A stretch of 64,000 nucleotides of DNA, taken from positions 496,001 to 560,000 of the forward strand of contig JAHLTZ010000013.1 in the NCBI GenBank assembly GCA_025786725.1. Direction: 5' to 3'. A model generated the notes under the pieces. That model searched no databases. It saw only the letters and a list, made by a program, of their open reading frames with translations, and was not told the DNA's origin. This DNA comes from Syncephalis fuscata. Lineage: Eukaryota > Zoopagomycota > Zoopagomycetes > Zoopagales > Piptocephalidaceae. The translations under genes were made by a program, and so were the position numbers. Below are positions 53,170 through 64,000 of this stretch, piece after piece. Position 1 is the stretch's first letter. Each line of letters opens with the position of its first letter.

Positions 53170-53658
53170 TTAATTGCCCATACATTGAAAACAAGTAACG
53201 CAAATAAGACAGCATCCAAAAATGGCTTGAACACCATCTGCTAGATAAATAAGACACGACTTTGACTCAATTGATTCATCACGAGTCCTTTGGCCCTTTT
53301 GTTTAGAACTTGCACTGGCACTCTCTAAATCCATAGGTGGATGGTTAGACAGCAAAGGCGACGATGAAGGCTGCACTGGTGGTGACACTTTCACAGCATA
53401 TGGTGGTGGTGCTAATACTGTAGATGTAGCTGTCTCTGCAGAAGTAGTGGTATAAGCTGGTGGTGGCTGAGTGGCCGTAGATTCATCTGCAATGGATATC
53501 ACTGTATCAGTAATACAGCTTGATTCAGTTGATTGATTAGACACTAGCAATGGGGGATTGATTTGTGCCGGCAAATTCTGTCTTGTCTGTAATATGCTAT
53601 CATACTGTTGCTGTTCAGGTAAATTTGTAGACTTTGATATAACGAGTACTTCCTCCAT
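53170..53658 (-). CDS. PPxY-containing protein with cysteine-rich C-terminus
   Basis: 162 residues from the ATG at 53658. The middle holds two PPxY motifs (QPPPAYTTT and APPPYAV), the ligand for WW domains of Nedd4/Rsp5 ubiquitin ligases. The C-terminus has a short hydrophobic cysteine segment (AIFGCCLICVTCFQCMGN) suited to palmitoylation or membrane insertion. This plan resembles fungal Rsp5 adaptors in outline only; no homologue is recognised. An upstream ATG at 53707 joins in frame if one base is restored near 53680, giving a longer N-terminus (MSEATIANN, then EQKPRPD). A decayed tandem copy lies at 51362-51800. Confidence 0.75.
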   Translation of the reverse strand: MEEVLVISKSTNLPEQQQYDSILQTRQNLPAQINPPLLVSNQSTESSCITDTVISIADESTATQPPPAYTTTSAETATSTVLAPPPYAVKVSPPVQPSSSPLLSNHPPMDLESASASSKQKGQRTRDESIESKSCLIYLADGVQAIFGCCLICVTCFQCMGN

Positions 53659-53932
53659 ATCAGGCCGTGGTTTTTGCTCATGTTATTGGCAATAGTAGCT
53701 TCACTCATGCTGGATGCTAATGGATCGGTAGTATGTGTAATAGATATGATGAATCAAAAGTAAAGGTAAACGTAACAAACGGTTGGCTAACTAAATAAAG
53801 TGGCTAAAGGCGCAAATTAAAACAACGAACAAAGGAATGAATTGCTACATAATTATTTATAGCTTTATTACTAAATATAGTTGTAGCACAACCAATTAAT
53901 GCACCGTTATCAATATTACGGACCGGAGTGCA

Positions 53933-55807
53933 TTAATGATATGTATTCTTTCTAACACGACCTTGCTCCATCTCATTTGGTGATCCGGATACATTGCCAT
54001 GGCTACCAGGTACTCCTAATAGCCAGGTAGACTCGGTTGCCTCATTAGCTGGACTACTTACGGCCGGTGGTAAATTGCCTTCACTGTGACGTTTTGGTCG
54101 ATGGCCTTTTCCATCAGTACGTTCGGAGCGACGGGAACTGCGAAGTGCATGAGGATAGCGAATAAATGCCTGTTTAAAGGCACGAGCAACCTTAAGCTTA
54201 GTATGCATATCAACATATACATCGGTTTCATCAACAATCTCTTCTTGAATCAACTCTTCAATAACATCTTCTAGCGTAATAATACCAACAATATTTTGTT
54301 GATCATCTTCTACAACTGACATATGGGCTAGCTCACCGGGTTAGAACAGTAAATCGACTTGTTTGTTACTTACATTTTCCTTCTTGGAAAGCGTTAAGTA
54401 AATCAAATGCTGGTGTTGCTACATTAACCTTGTTTACGATGTTAAACCGTACAGAAGACGTCGGTGTTGCATCATCTGGATCAAGTAAAATCAATGACTA
54501 AATTGGATGCCATATAAGCTATTAATAGATTTTCAAACAAACCAACAATCACTCACCTTAGACAATAGAATACCCACAATATTGTCGCGTTGTCCTTCAA
54601 AAACAGGAATACGACTATGGCCCGTTTCAACAATTTGTGTCAACAGTGCACGATCCAAACAAGAATCAACACTGAGCATAAAAATATCTTCGACCTAAGT
54701 ATGAACCACCAATTATTATGATTAATATTATTAGTAATGGATATCAACACTACTCAACTACTACTTACAGGTGTCATAATATCACCGGCCTGTTTTCCTT
54801 GCATATCCAATGCGCCACGAATAATGGTGACTTCATCGTGTGTTAGATCACCATGTTGTAGATCACTGTGAAACGCTACAAGTTCCTTGAGCTCTAAGTG
54901 TCACTATTAACTTGGGTGTACTTATTGTTATTATTATTCAAACCGGTCTTACCTGCACGACGATAGACGACCTCATGCTCTTCCCCCAGTGTATAGTCTA
55001 GAAGCTTGGAAATAGGAAATGCCACTACATACTATTCAAACAAAAGCTGTGTTAATTATAGGCTGTAAGGCACAGTCCAACCAGCACTTACCATGATCCA
55101 TATCAATATGCGTACGGGCCTACAGCACACATCGTAAATTAGTTGGCAGTTTTGTACACCTTGATATACATGCAGGCACACCCAATCTTACTTACCACGC
55201 AAAGAAGGCACCGATTCTAAGGCCATGTCGAGCGCAAATACTTTGCGGAATAATTTCGCCAAATACGAAAATTAATGCTGTTGAGGCAAAAATGGCCACA
55301 AGCCCACCGCCTATAATCGAGTCCATCACAATCCTGTAGTATATGCATATCAGTATCCAAGGCTTAAGGTCGCTAGGCCTTTTTACTTACGGTAGGGCCT
55401 CGTTAATCAGCGTGTTAGTAAGTAGCAGCGTTACCAATAGCAGATGACCATTAGCGCGAATAGGCTGGATACGCGCGGCCCATTTACGTTGCTGCGGGTC
55501 GCCTCCGTTGGCAAGAACATGCAAGCTTGTAGCATTAAGCGACATTAAACCCAGCGTTAAACCTATTCATAGATAAGTTGATGTTCATAGCGTGACTGTA
55601 TTGCGCAATCTAGCGGACACGTAGCCAGCTAACCAGCCACCCGATCCACTACGCATGGTGGTACTTACCGGCAATTAAACCGCCAAACAGTACAAGAAAG
55701 CCCACTAGAATACAGTGAGTTAAAAAGGACGGATGGTCCGACGGAATAGCCGGCTTATGAACGGCGCCATGTCCTATGATAAATGAAGAGATATAGGAAA
55801 GAATCAT
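53933..55807 (-). CDS. CNNM/MAM3-type metal transporter with CBS domains
   Basis: Member of the CNNM/CorC family (DUF21 membrane domain plus CBS pair), which handles Mg2+ and other divalent cations; yeast Mam3 is the vacuolar version. The start is the ATG at 55807 ([14 protein letters not shown]). DUF21 features: [65 protein letters not shown] and [21 protein letters not shown]. The linker [11 protein letters not shown], then GDIMTPVEDIFML, leads to the CBS pair ([39 protein letters not shown] followed by [17 protein letters not shown]). The last exon is 53933-54327. The tail is basic and serine-rich, without a cyclic-nucleotide-binding domain. The frame is intact through all exons examined. 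Confidence 0.93.
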
Positions 55808-57350
55808 TCAAATAGAGAGCAGTAGAGATGAGCAGTCAACTGTATGCAAAAAATCAATAAAAGAGAAGAGTAGTGTGAAAATAGTTGGTTAATGGGTCGT
55901 TATCGAATGATACGAATGGCGACTGAGTGGGTGTTTAATAGTTGCATCAGCGTTAGTGTCTTTACATATAATATAAAAATAGATACGATACTGAATATGG
56001 AAAGTACCCTATCACTGATGTGTATGATATATGAACAGTACCACATTGGTTAGTCTATTTACTGTTGGATACTTGTAACAAAAAGACACCAGTCTACATG
56101 TGATACACAAGCCATGAATTGCAAAAATGTAGGCCTATTCTAGATTAAATCGCAGTAATCGAGTCGATGCATTGTAGATAGCTATTTCTTAGTTACCTAA
56201 TGAGAAAGCGTATATCTATGGTTTATATAGCCATTATTGCTACTATAGATAATGTTATTATAGCCACAATAGCTGGTAAAATTAAGTAGAAAGTATACTG
56301 TTTATTATTGCCATGTCTAGACAGTTATTTGGTAGAACAAGGACAACTGGTTAATATTCATGGAATACGCCTAAATTGTTTCATCAAGCATTAATCCATT
56401 ATTAATGCAGCCTACGTTTGTATCGTCATTATTAATATTGTCATTATTAATATTTGACAATATTATTAGTTAGTTATAATATACGAATCTACATATTATT
56501 TTCAAGTAAATCAATGACTATTCATAATAAATAGTTGTAATTCAGTTATCTAATTATTACACAATAACAATCATTATTACAGTACCAGCAAGGTCTACAA
56601 TAGCCTATCAAAAATAAAAACGTGTTTTTTTGTGTATTTATCGGTTTCCTTGGCGCGTGTGCCATGCGTCTATCTATGACACTACTAGAATCATTATTTG
56701 TATTCTACGATGATGATGATGATGATGACAACAACATCTACTGATGCTGATGCTGCACGCATACACGCAGTGTATAGATAGGTCAATGGACATATTTACC
56801 CCTTTTTTCTATTCATCTACACCTTTTACAACAACACAACCAAATACAATTGGTTCTAGTGTAAATCTAACGGCAGCTTTTATTGTTATTGATCTATTTC
56901 ACTTCTACGCCATATCTAATTCCCCCCTTGTTTTTCTTTCCTGGTATTCCTATTTCGCCACTGCTTCTTTCTTTTTCTCTTTACTTCCCTCCACCCTTTA
57001 CCACCTCGCCTCTCCATTTATCGACTTTGCTTCTCGTCTTTTATAGTACACATTCGGTTCAAACTACGAAAGAGAGAAAGTAGCTTTTGTTTTGATCATT
57101 TCACCTTACACACACACACCCAGACAGACAGACAGACTTTAGCGCTGTTTGTTTGTTTTACACTTCGATTGGAATCTATTGTGTTCCACAACACACACAC
57201 ATACACAACGCCTATTTTTAAGCGTAATAGCATCACAATAACCACCACAACAGTCCGTACAAGTCTACGTCTCGTGTGCGTGTGTTTGTGTGCGTGTTGC
57301 GTGTGTAGGTGCATTGCTCTTTCTTTTGCTTACATTCTATTGCTATAATC
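55808..57350. other. divergent promoter region of CNNM and GATA genes
   Basis: 1.5 kb. A (GAT)n microsatellite lies at 56710-56726. From about 56920 to 57065 the plus strand is pyrimidine-rich (CT tracts), followed by AC/AG simple repeats (57105-57137), a typical long fungal promoter for the GATA gene. No gene seen inside. Confidence 0.45.
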
Positions 57351-59562
57351 ATGGCGCTGCGTCCTGATACATCTCGCGACTGCCTCCACGCTGGCGGACT
57401 GGGAGGCTTCATGCCAGATAGGTAAGTGAAGATCCAGTGCCGGAGATCTAGTATATGCACAGTGGTGTGTGAATAAATAGACAGCCAGGCACTTTCTGAC
57501 TAATCTATACATCCACGTCAATATGACCATGAAACGCTTCTCCCACGCTTATATGATGTTTGGGTGTGTGTCACGAGAGGCTTTTTTTCTGTGAAGTCGG
57601 CACATAACAACAACAAGCTTGCTGTTATTGCTATTACTACCGCTGTTAATACAACTCTTTCTTTTTTACCAACTAAATTACTAACTACTACTTACTTGTA
57701 TCCACTTGACTGATGGACACCTTTTATAGTGATATCCACAACAACAGTTTGCTCTTTCTTTCACTTACACAATCTCGACAAGCATGGACTACGGCGCTTT
57801 TTAGACGCTATGCACCTGATGTGTCACAGAGTAGTGTTGATGAGACCAGTACAGCAAATGGCGACGATATAGCACCAAAAGACCCAGAGCTGGTTGGCAG
57901 TTGCACTGTGGTGATAGGGCCGCATATGTTTCCAGATACTCGCTTCTTTCGATTTCCTTATCGATCGGCACAAAGAACGGTAACAAAGCAGGCTGACAAT
58001 GTAAAAGGTGCCAAGAATGATGGGGATGACATTATAATGCACGAGACAATTGAATCAACACATGTCAGCTATCAGTTGGCGTTTGAGTTTCGAGAAAATC
58101 CTACAGATCGCTGGTTATTGCCAGAGGATGCGGTAATAGAGGCACTAAGCATGTCTGCACCATACGAGGTAAGCTATAGAGTCGAGTAGATAGATAGATA
58201 GATAGATAGATAAATTGCAATATTACTATGCTTGTCATTTATAAAGAGCTGATAAACTAACGTATTATAATGGCTTATAGGTTATTGCCACGTTTCGCTT
58301 ACCCAGCCTACATGGCGATGTAGCAACAAAATCAACTGGACAACATATTACTATGCACTTTTCGGAAGTATCAGAAGAGCTATGGCAAGCTATTCGCGCA
58401 GCATCTGGCGATCAAGAACAAGCAATTCAACGTCTAGTTAAAGATATTCAAGTCAATCTTGATGATGCATTTGGACCGATTCGAATGCCATTTGAACAGC
58501 CACTTACGTTAACAGAGGTAAGAAAGTGAAATGGCTAGAATAGTCGCGATGAATGATTGCTAATCAGTCTATACAGATTCTGGGCAAGAGAGTGGAAAGT
58601 GATGACCGTATTTCATTGTATGGCGGCTTAAATGGGAATGGCAGTATTAATCCAGCAAAGATTAATTTAGCACCTAAAAAACGGGCCTCTGATTGCACAG
58701 TAAGTAGATTGCAATTACAAAATATATAGTAGCTTATAAATTTAATTTAAACAGCCACCAGTTCCGGATTCACATCGAAAAACGAAGAAACATCGTGCTA
58801 CGGGTAAGTAGTTATTTAACTATGCGATTATTATTCATTATACTGATGATCATGTCATTATAGGTGCATCACCTAAAAAGGCAAAGAAAGCAGCCGCATC
58901 AGCTCATGGAGGTGAAGCTAGTTTAGCCAATACTGCTACAACCCACGAAGCAAATAGCACAACGACACCAGGTTCCAATGGTACAAAGAAATGCTTGTAT
59001 TGTGGCTGTAAAAGCACGCCCATGTGGCGTCGCGGGCCACAAGGTGCTGGTAAGTTATTAATGATTTATAAATGAATAACTTGATATTTGATTGACTAAT
59101 TATCTCCTTATCTGTTTATTATATTTAGGCACATTGTGCAATGCTTGCGGTGTGAAATGGAAGCATGGCAAGATTTTACAAGGTGTCACGAGCACACCAA
59201 ATGCTTCGGGAAATAATACAGGAAATAACGGCCAACAGGCTGGTACTCGTTCTGCCTCGTCAAGTCCAGCAACAGCTGACGATAGTGATCGTAAAAATAG
59301 TATTTCTAAAACGTCACACACCACTACGGCAGCAACGGCTATGCACACACCAAACGCACATCATGGCACTTCGTTCAGCAATAACGAGACGCGTTCTCCT
59401 CTTGCGCCACTGCAACGGGAGATTAGCAGTAGTAAGTCATCAAGCTCGCCGGAAGGTGAGATGACAAAAAAAGCTGTAACGACATCGGGTGCACATACAA
59501 GTCCCATCTTTGTACCGGCGCCATTAAAGAAGCGCTTTTCGGTACCGGGAAAAGACCGCTAA
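57351..59562 (+). CDS. GATA-type zinc finger transcription factor
   Basis: Seven exons. Exon 1 is 57351-57421 (MALRPDTSRDCLHAGG), followed by an unusually long 308-nt intron; exon 2 is 57730-58168; the last exon starts near 59129 and ends at 59562. The phase of exon 1 fits exon 2 exactly. Residues 30-260 form a conserved-looking globular region (SYQLAFEFRENPTDRWLLPE; SEELWQAIRAASGDQEQAI) that I cannot name. A basic stretch (HRKTKKHRAT, SPKKAKKAA) precedes the single GATA finger: CLYCGCKSTPMWRRGPQGAG then TLCNACGVKWKHGKIL, spacing CX2CX18CX2C. The C-terminus is serine/threonine-rich and disordered. A start at 57713 would skip exon 1. DNA target (A/T)GATA(A/G) is family knowledge; target genes unknown. 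Confidence 0.9.
58187..58211 (+). repeat. ATAG microsatellite in a GATA-gene intron
   Basis: About six TAGA units at the start of the second intron. Confidence 0.85.
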
Positions 59563-60602
59563 GCAACATTGTCAACAACTTGATAATACACCGTGGCTAT
59601 ACATCAGTCAAATAAGTGGTCGAATTAGGATTAGCCCTATTACGATGACATGACTGCAATACGCGACGTGTAACCATTTGCCAAACGACGGCACTTTAGC
59701 ATATTAACCAACTATTCTAGATTAGAGACATGAATAGGCATGCACACATGACCATTCACTGTCCAGAACAACAGCGATAACCACCTTGATTATTATTTGC
59801 GTTTTTTATGTAACTCTGGTTCGCGTTCAACTTCTTTGCAAAAAAACAATCTCTGCACTTATCTTTTTCCTTCTCTCGCCTGTCAATTGTGTTTACTAAA
59901 AAAACTTGCATTTTCCTTCTTTTTGTTGCACCGCAGCTTATTTTCTATCGCTTTATTGCTCCATCCCTTCACTGCTGTACGTTAACAATAACAACAATAA
60001 CACTACTACACCTTGTCGCTACCTAACTTGTTACTATTATCAAGTATAATATGGACTACCGCTCTTTTGTGACCTATATAATCCGAAAATGACTCTAAAT
60101 ATGATTTAATTAGCAGCAAAAGGCCCGACTGGATACTTTAACGTAACATGGCTAAAACTAGCCACGATTGTGTTACAGCAACATTTTGGCTTATTATGTG
60201 ATTGCGACAATGTCACTTCACTATCATAAATAAATTGATAGTGGCAAATATGCTATTTTATTTGCAATGACTACTTATATAAATAACCGCTTATATTAGA
60301 TATAGTATTAGTGTCACTCTTTTATGCGACAATTATATTTACATGTAGAATCAATGACTGACTGAATTAATGTTGTAATTAATAATGTTGTTACTAGTTT
60401 ATTATTAAGAGTAATAAACAATTAGCATTGGTACACTATAGCCTAGCAATACCAATTTATAATACACATGAAAAGCAGCTTATGAGCAGGCTAACATGCA
60501 GCTAACTATAGCTTTAAAATGGTGTAACACTCTTCATCGACATGCATAACATCCAAGGCCTTTGATTCTTACAAGAACAACAGCAACTCTTTATCTTTCA
60601 TT
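59563..60602. other. intergenic region between GATA and F-box genes
   Basis: About 1 kb, AT-rich, with a T-rich stretch (59800-59960). No gene or RNA recognised. Confidence 0.5.
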
Positions 60603-62322
60603 ATGTCGTTACAAAATAATAGCTCTATATCAAAAGTCTGGGCCACTATCGAAATTACCCGACTCATAGCACTATTTAGTGATGATAGGGCAATTATCGC
60701 CTTATCGCTTACTTGTACACAGCTGTACAGAACTATAGTACAAAACAATGATTTATGGTACAATTTGTGTCTACAAAAATACCGTACTATTGCAGAATTA
60801 GAACTCATTTGGACAAAGCGACAAATGCAGCAAATACGTGTTGCGCCGATACTATCTGATAATCTTTCTACGAAAAATAGTGGCTTGTGGAGCAAGTTAT
60901 ACCAGAAATCTATTTCAAAGTCTAGTCGATTTTCAAAGGATTGTGGTCAAGAGGATGTTGCACCAACAGCAATAGTAGACGATGAGCTAAAATCTTGTAC
61001 ATGGATGCATCTCTATAAGCAACGTAAATACATGCTTGCAAATTGGCAAAGCAATCAACCAGCATGGGCATCAGATATAGTACTTGCTAAAGAAAACGTC
61101 CAGTTAAAGCTCGATTTATCTGATTTGTTTTTCACCAGCAGTTGTCCAGGTGGATCTTTTGTCGACATAGTACAACAGCACAGTCTCTTTTGATTGAACT
61201 TCGTATTCGGGAGCCTGCAATAGCTCATCTACTAGACTGGAAAAAAGATGACTCGGATATGATATTTAGTTCAACATTTAACAATGATCACCAAGCGCAA
61301 TATAGCGCCAAAGGATGGAATACCCACAATGAAGAAAGTAATAAACATAATGCGTATTTAATTCTACAAATATCTACGGCAGGAACAAGCATAAAAATTT
61401 GCAAATATGGAACACCGGCAATCGTCAATTAATAAGAACCATTAAAAATGACGGTCTTCAGACTTTTGAAGTATTCGGCTCTTCTGCACTATACCATAAT
61501 GCAATCGATCATACTTCTCAGCATCCACATCCGTATGGATCGATAACTCTTATTACAGATATACTTGCGCCACCTCCTTGTGAGCTACGGTCTGTGATCA
61601 TTTCAAACGAGGTTGAAAATCAACGATATGATATACAAACCACCAATGATAAATATGTAAATTTACTACGCTATAACTATACCAAGACGCCTACTACATA
61701 TGAGATTCTTCATGCTCCAATAGAAGCCATATCAACTGATATAGCCAGCACTAAGTCGAGTGCAAAAACAATCAGCACTGGACACTTTCCTACTCCTGAA
61801 AACATGGTTAACAATGTTTTGAACTTTTATCCTGTGGATCGAAATCGAGTTTTATTTAAAGGATATTATCGTGCCGCCAACGGATCGGCTGCACATCTTA
61901 CGGCAAACGCGCCTGAAGACGGCCTATCACTCATATCAATATCAAACGGAATAGTATGGAATAGAAGCTACGACGGCTATAAGATTTATAATGCGATAGT
62001 AATGGCAGAGCACCATGTGTGTATATTCCAATGCTATGCAAATCAAGCAATAGTCGTTGTCTCACTACTGGATGGCCGTATACAGCTGGAAATCTCCGCC
62101 AAAGATGCTAATAGCGAATTTAAAAGCTTTGAACGAGTTGTTGGCTCATTAATTGCCGGTTACAATTATCAAACTAATCAATACTGTATTATTGACGTAT
62201 TAACCGGTGAGCGAAGCATTTTTTCATTTCCAATACCATCAGTTAGACGTTGTATTTCTGTATTTGGGCACATGTTGATGACCAATGATAAAACAACACA
62301 TGCAGTAAGCTTTGTTTTATAG
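60603..62322 (+). CDS. F-box-like protein, two frame breaks
   Basis: No intron is apparent. The N-terminus resembles an F-box: IALSLTCTQLYRTIVQNNDL then WYNLCLQKYR, residues 30-60, as in substrate receptors of SCF ubiquitin ligases. The rest has beta-propeller-like character (LQIWNTGNRQLIRTIKNDG; VVSLLDGRIQLEI; CIDVLTGERSIFSF-type strands) but no clear repeat assignment. Three collinear segments, 60603-61193, 61142-61432 and 61399-62322, are in successive frames, each shift equal to one missing base (near 61140-61190 and near 61385-61410). There is no GT..AG intron of usable length at either site. It is either an intact gene with two consensus errors or a young pseudogene; the pattern elsewhere favours the first. 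Confidence 0.65.
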
Positions 62323-62810
62323 CTGATGTAATACCAATGATTAGCTTGGTGTTCTATATTAATGATGCACGAGCTACACATATTAGAATATAGTATAAGA
62401 AATCATTAATAAAGTATCCATTGTGTGTATACAGACTTAATACTAGATTTTACACATTATAAATAATTTCACTATACTAATAAATTCAGACTTGAAACAA
62501 ATATTAGTAAATATAATCGTTTGACTCAGACTATAAACATTTACATTCTAAATTTAAATATTATATATACTACATTCATTACAATACTAATCGATCAGTA
62601 ATAATAATAATAATAATAATAAGTTGTTATTGATATAATTAATAGATTTGCTTGTAAATAAGCCAAGAATATCTCTTATGAATTATTAACGCGAAACTAA
62701 AACGTAGCTATTAGCTACTAGATCCGTGCCTATTACAAATATTTATATAGCCATTAGACAAAACCGTTGATAGATTAAATTTGGGTATCATATAAAGAAA
62801 TAGATCAAAA
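62323..62810. other. convergent intergenic gap
   Basis: 3' ends of the F-box-like and LRR genes meet here. Contains an ATA/ATT trinucleotide run (62600-62621). Nothing else seen. Confidence 0.5.
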
Positions 62811-63723
62811 TTATCCTCGTAAGAATTGATCACATCGATCTTTACGACGTTCAGAATACTAAACAATAATCAGTTAGTCAACCAGTACCATTACTAGTTC
62901 ACTAAACTTACCTCTTCAAAACCGATAAGCCGATGAAGATCCTCTTCCCGTATCGGATTATCCGCAATGGACACCACAACTACAGGCGTGTCGCGTAGTA
63001 CCTCGCCAGGAAAAGCCTTTAACTTATTGTTATCCAGTCTAAGCACCTTAACTGCTCGCATACGCCGCCAAGCAGTCGGTACTTCTGTTAACTGGTTGCC
63101 CATGCACCGTAACTCTTCCAAGGCCGTAGCATTAGCAAGATCAGGTGGTAGTGATTCAATTTCATTTTCGGATACATCAAGTTCGCGCAATTGTTCGAGT
63201 GCACCAATACGTGCAGGCAAAGTACGCAGCTTATTCCGCTGCAACTTAAGTGTACGTAGCTGCGATAAATCTTCAAATGGAAATGAAGTGACTGAAGTAA
63301 GTCGATTTCCACCAAGATCCAATGTTTCCAAGCGAGTTAATTGTGCCACCACCATAGGTAGTTCTAGCAATCGATTGTCACTCAAGGTCAAGTGACGCAA
63401 GTGATTTGCAAAACTAGCAAATTCATCTGGCCTAAATATAGTAATTACATTAGCCATGTAACAATAACAATAACAACAATAACTTACAGTATTTTAAGTA
63501 AATTTTTGGCCAAATCCAGCGACCGTAATTCAACTGAATAGATATCCGGTAATTCTTTGAGTTTGCCATTGGACAAGGACAGTATACCAGTCTTTTGAGC
63601 ACGCTCAAGCTGTGCATCCAGTGTTGCACTTATCTTGCGGGTTGGCGGTCCCACAATACCACCAGGACCATTGATACGACGAAAAATACGCTCCGCAAAC
63701 GTCTCTTCGCTATTGCGCGTCAT
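62811..63723 (-). CDS. leucine-rich repeat protein, LRRC57-like
   Basis: Three exons (63488-63723, 62912-63431, 62811-62858), 267 residues, frame intact. After a 40-residue extension comes LDAQLERAQKTGILSLSNGK, matching the start of animal LRRC57 (H.E.AQKTG.F.L). About eight LRRs follow (LRHLTLSDNRLLELP, LETLDLGGNRLTSV, LRTLKLQRNKLRTLP, LRELDVSENEIESLP, LEELRCMGNQLTEVP, VKVLRLDNNKLKAFP), in the cytoplasmic SDS22/RI-like pattern. It ends GFEEYSERRKDRCDQFLRG, equivalent to the family C-terminus. Human LRRC57 is a small membrane-associated protein with no known reaction. There is no kinase or transmembrane segment. Function unknown; likely a protein-binding scaffold. Confidence 0.88.
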
Positions 63724-64000
63724 ACCGTCTTCTTCGTTGGGCCAATAGTAGTTATTGGCTGGTGAGGTTCAAAAGATTCCTGCTACTTGCTTCACAGGCG
63801 ATACAAGCACCGTCAAGGATACTTTTGTGTGGGTATAGAGTTATGGCTATCGTTAATAACCGATAGGTAGAAGGTAGCTATTTGCAACTGCACAAACTAG
63901 CACAAGAAAAAGAGATAGATATAGTAAACCAGTGTAATGCTGGTCGTACTAAAATGAAATTGCGGCAATATTGATAACGACAAAGGGAGCAGAAAGGAGA
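63724..64000. other. upstream region of the LRR gene to window end
   Basis: Promoter side of the minus-strand LRR gene. No further feature seen before the window ends. Confidence 0.4.

Overview
This window looks like the nuclear genome of a fungus, most likely an early-diverging, non-Dikarya lineage. The evidence is a fungalysin-type M36 metalloprotease, a GH18 chitinase, many short introns (about 48-66 nt, GT..AG, often with a CTAAC/CTAAT branch-like motif), and gene families that are patchy or missing in Dikarya (SMIM8, PHYHD1-type dioxygenase, LRRC57-like LRR protein, UPF0014 transporter). Intergenic DNA is strongly AT-rich. The lineage call is inference; no rRNA or tRNA gene was recognised.

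Layout. 1-4226 (-): 5'-terminal part of an MRP/ABCC-type ABC transporter that runs off the left edge. 5170-7081 (-): secreted fungalysin. 9359-16097 (-): a complete non-LTR retrotransposon with one 2154-codon ORF, a TAAAA-repeat tail and a 16-bp target-site duplication, inserted in intergenic DNA. 16334-17509 (+): UPF0014 membrane protein. 17861-22309 (+): Rqc2/NEMF. 23826-25375 (+): LIS1/PAC1. 25776-31183: a noncoding giant palindrome with two 2.68-kb arms. 32606-32950 (-): SMIM8-like protein. 34039-35506 (+): phytanoyl-CoA dioxygenase-like enzyme. 35674-40557 (-): SMC5. 41058-42227 (-): a cysteine-motif protein with a retroelement-like C-terminus. 44282-45552 (+): GH18 chitinase. 47383-48278: a GC-rich island made of back-to-back stem-loops. 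50144-50827 and 53170-53658 (-): two small proteins with cysteine-rich C-termini; between them lies a decayed paralogue of the second. 53933-55807 (-): CNNM/MAM3-type CBS-domain metal transporter. 57351-59562 (+): GATA zinc-finger protein. 60603-62322 (+): F-box-like protein. 62811-63723 (-): LRR protein.

The genes are ordinary housekeeping, secretory and transport functions, each with its own promoter; I see no operon-like or pathway cluster. The two most unusual structures are the 5.4-kb palindrome (25776-31183) and the hairpin array (47383-48278). Neither is explained by a coding gene.

Data quality matters here. At least nine conserved reading frames or frame segments need exactly one extra base to stay open, several of them in short homopolymers (for example G3 to G2, C6 to C5). 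This looks like a systematic consensus deletion error rather than widespread gene death, so I call these loci genes and mark each break. The alternative (real pseudogenes) cannot be excluded from sequence alone.
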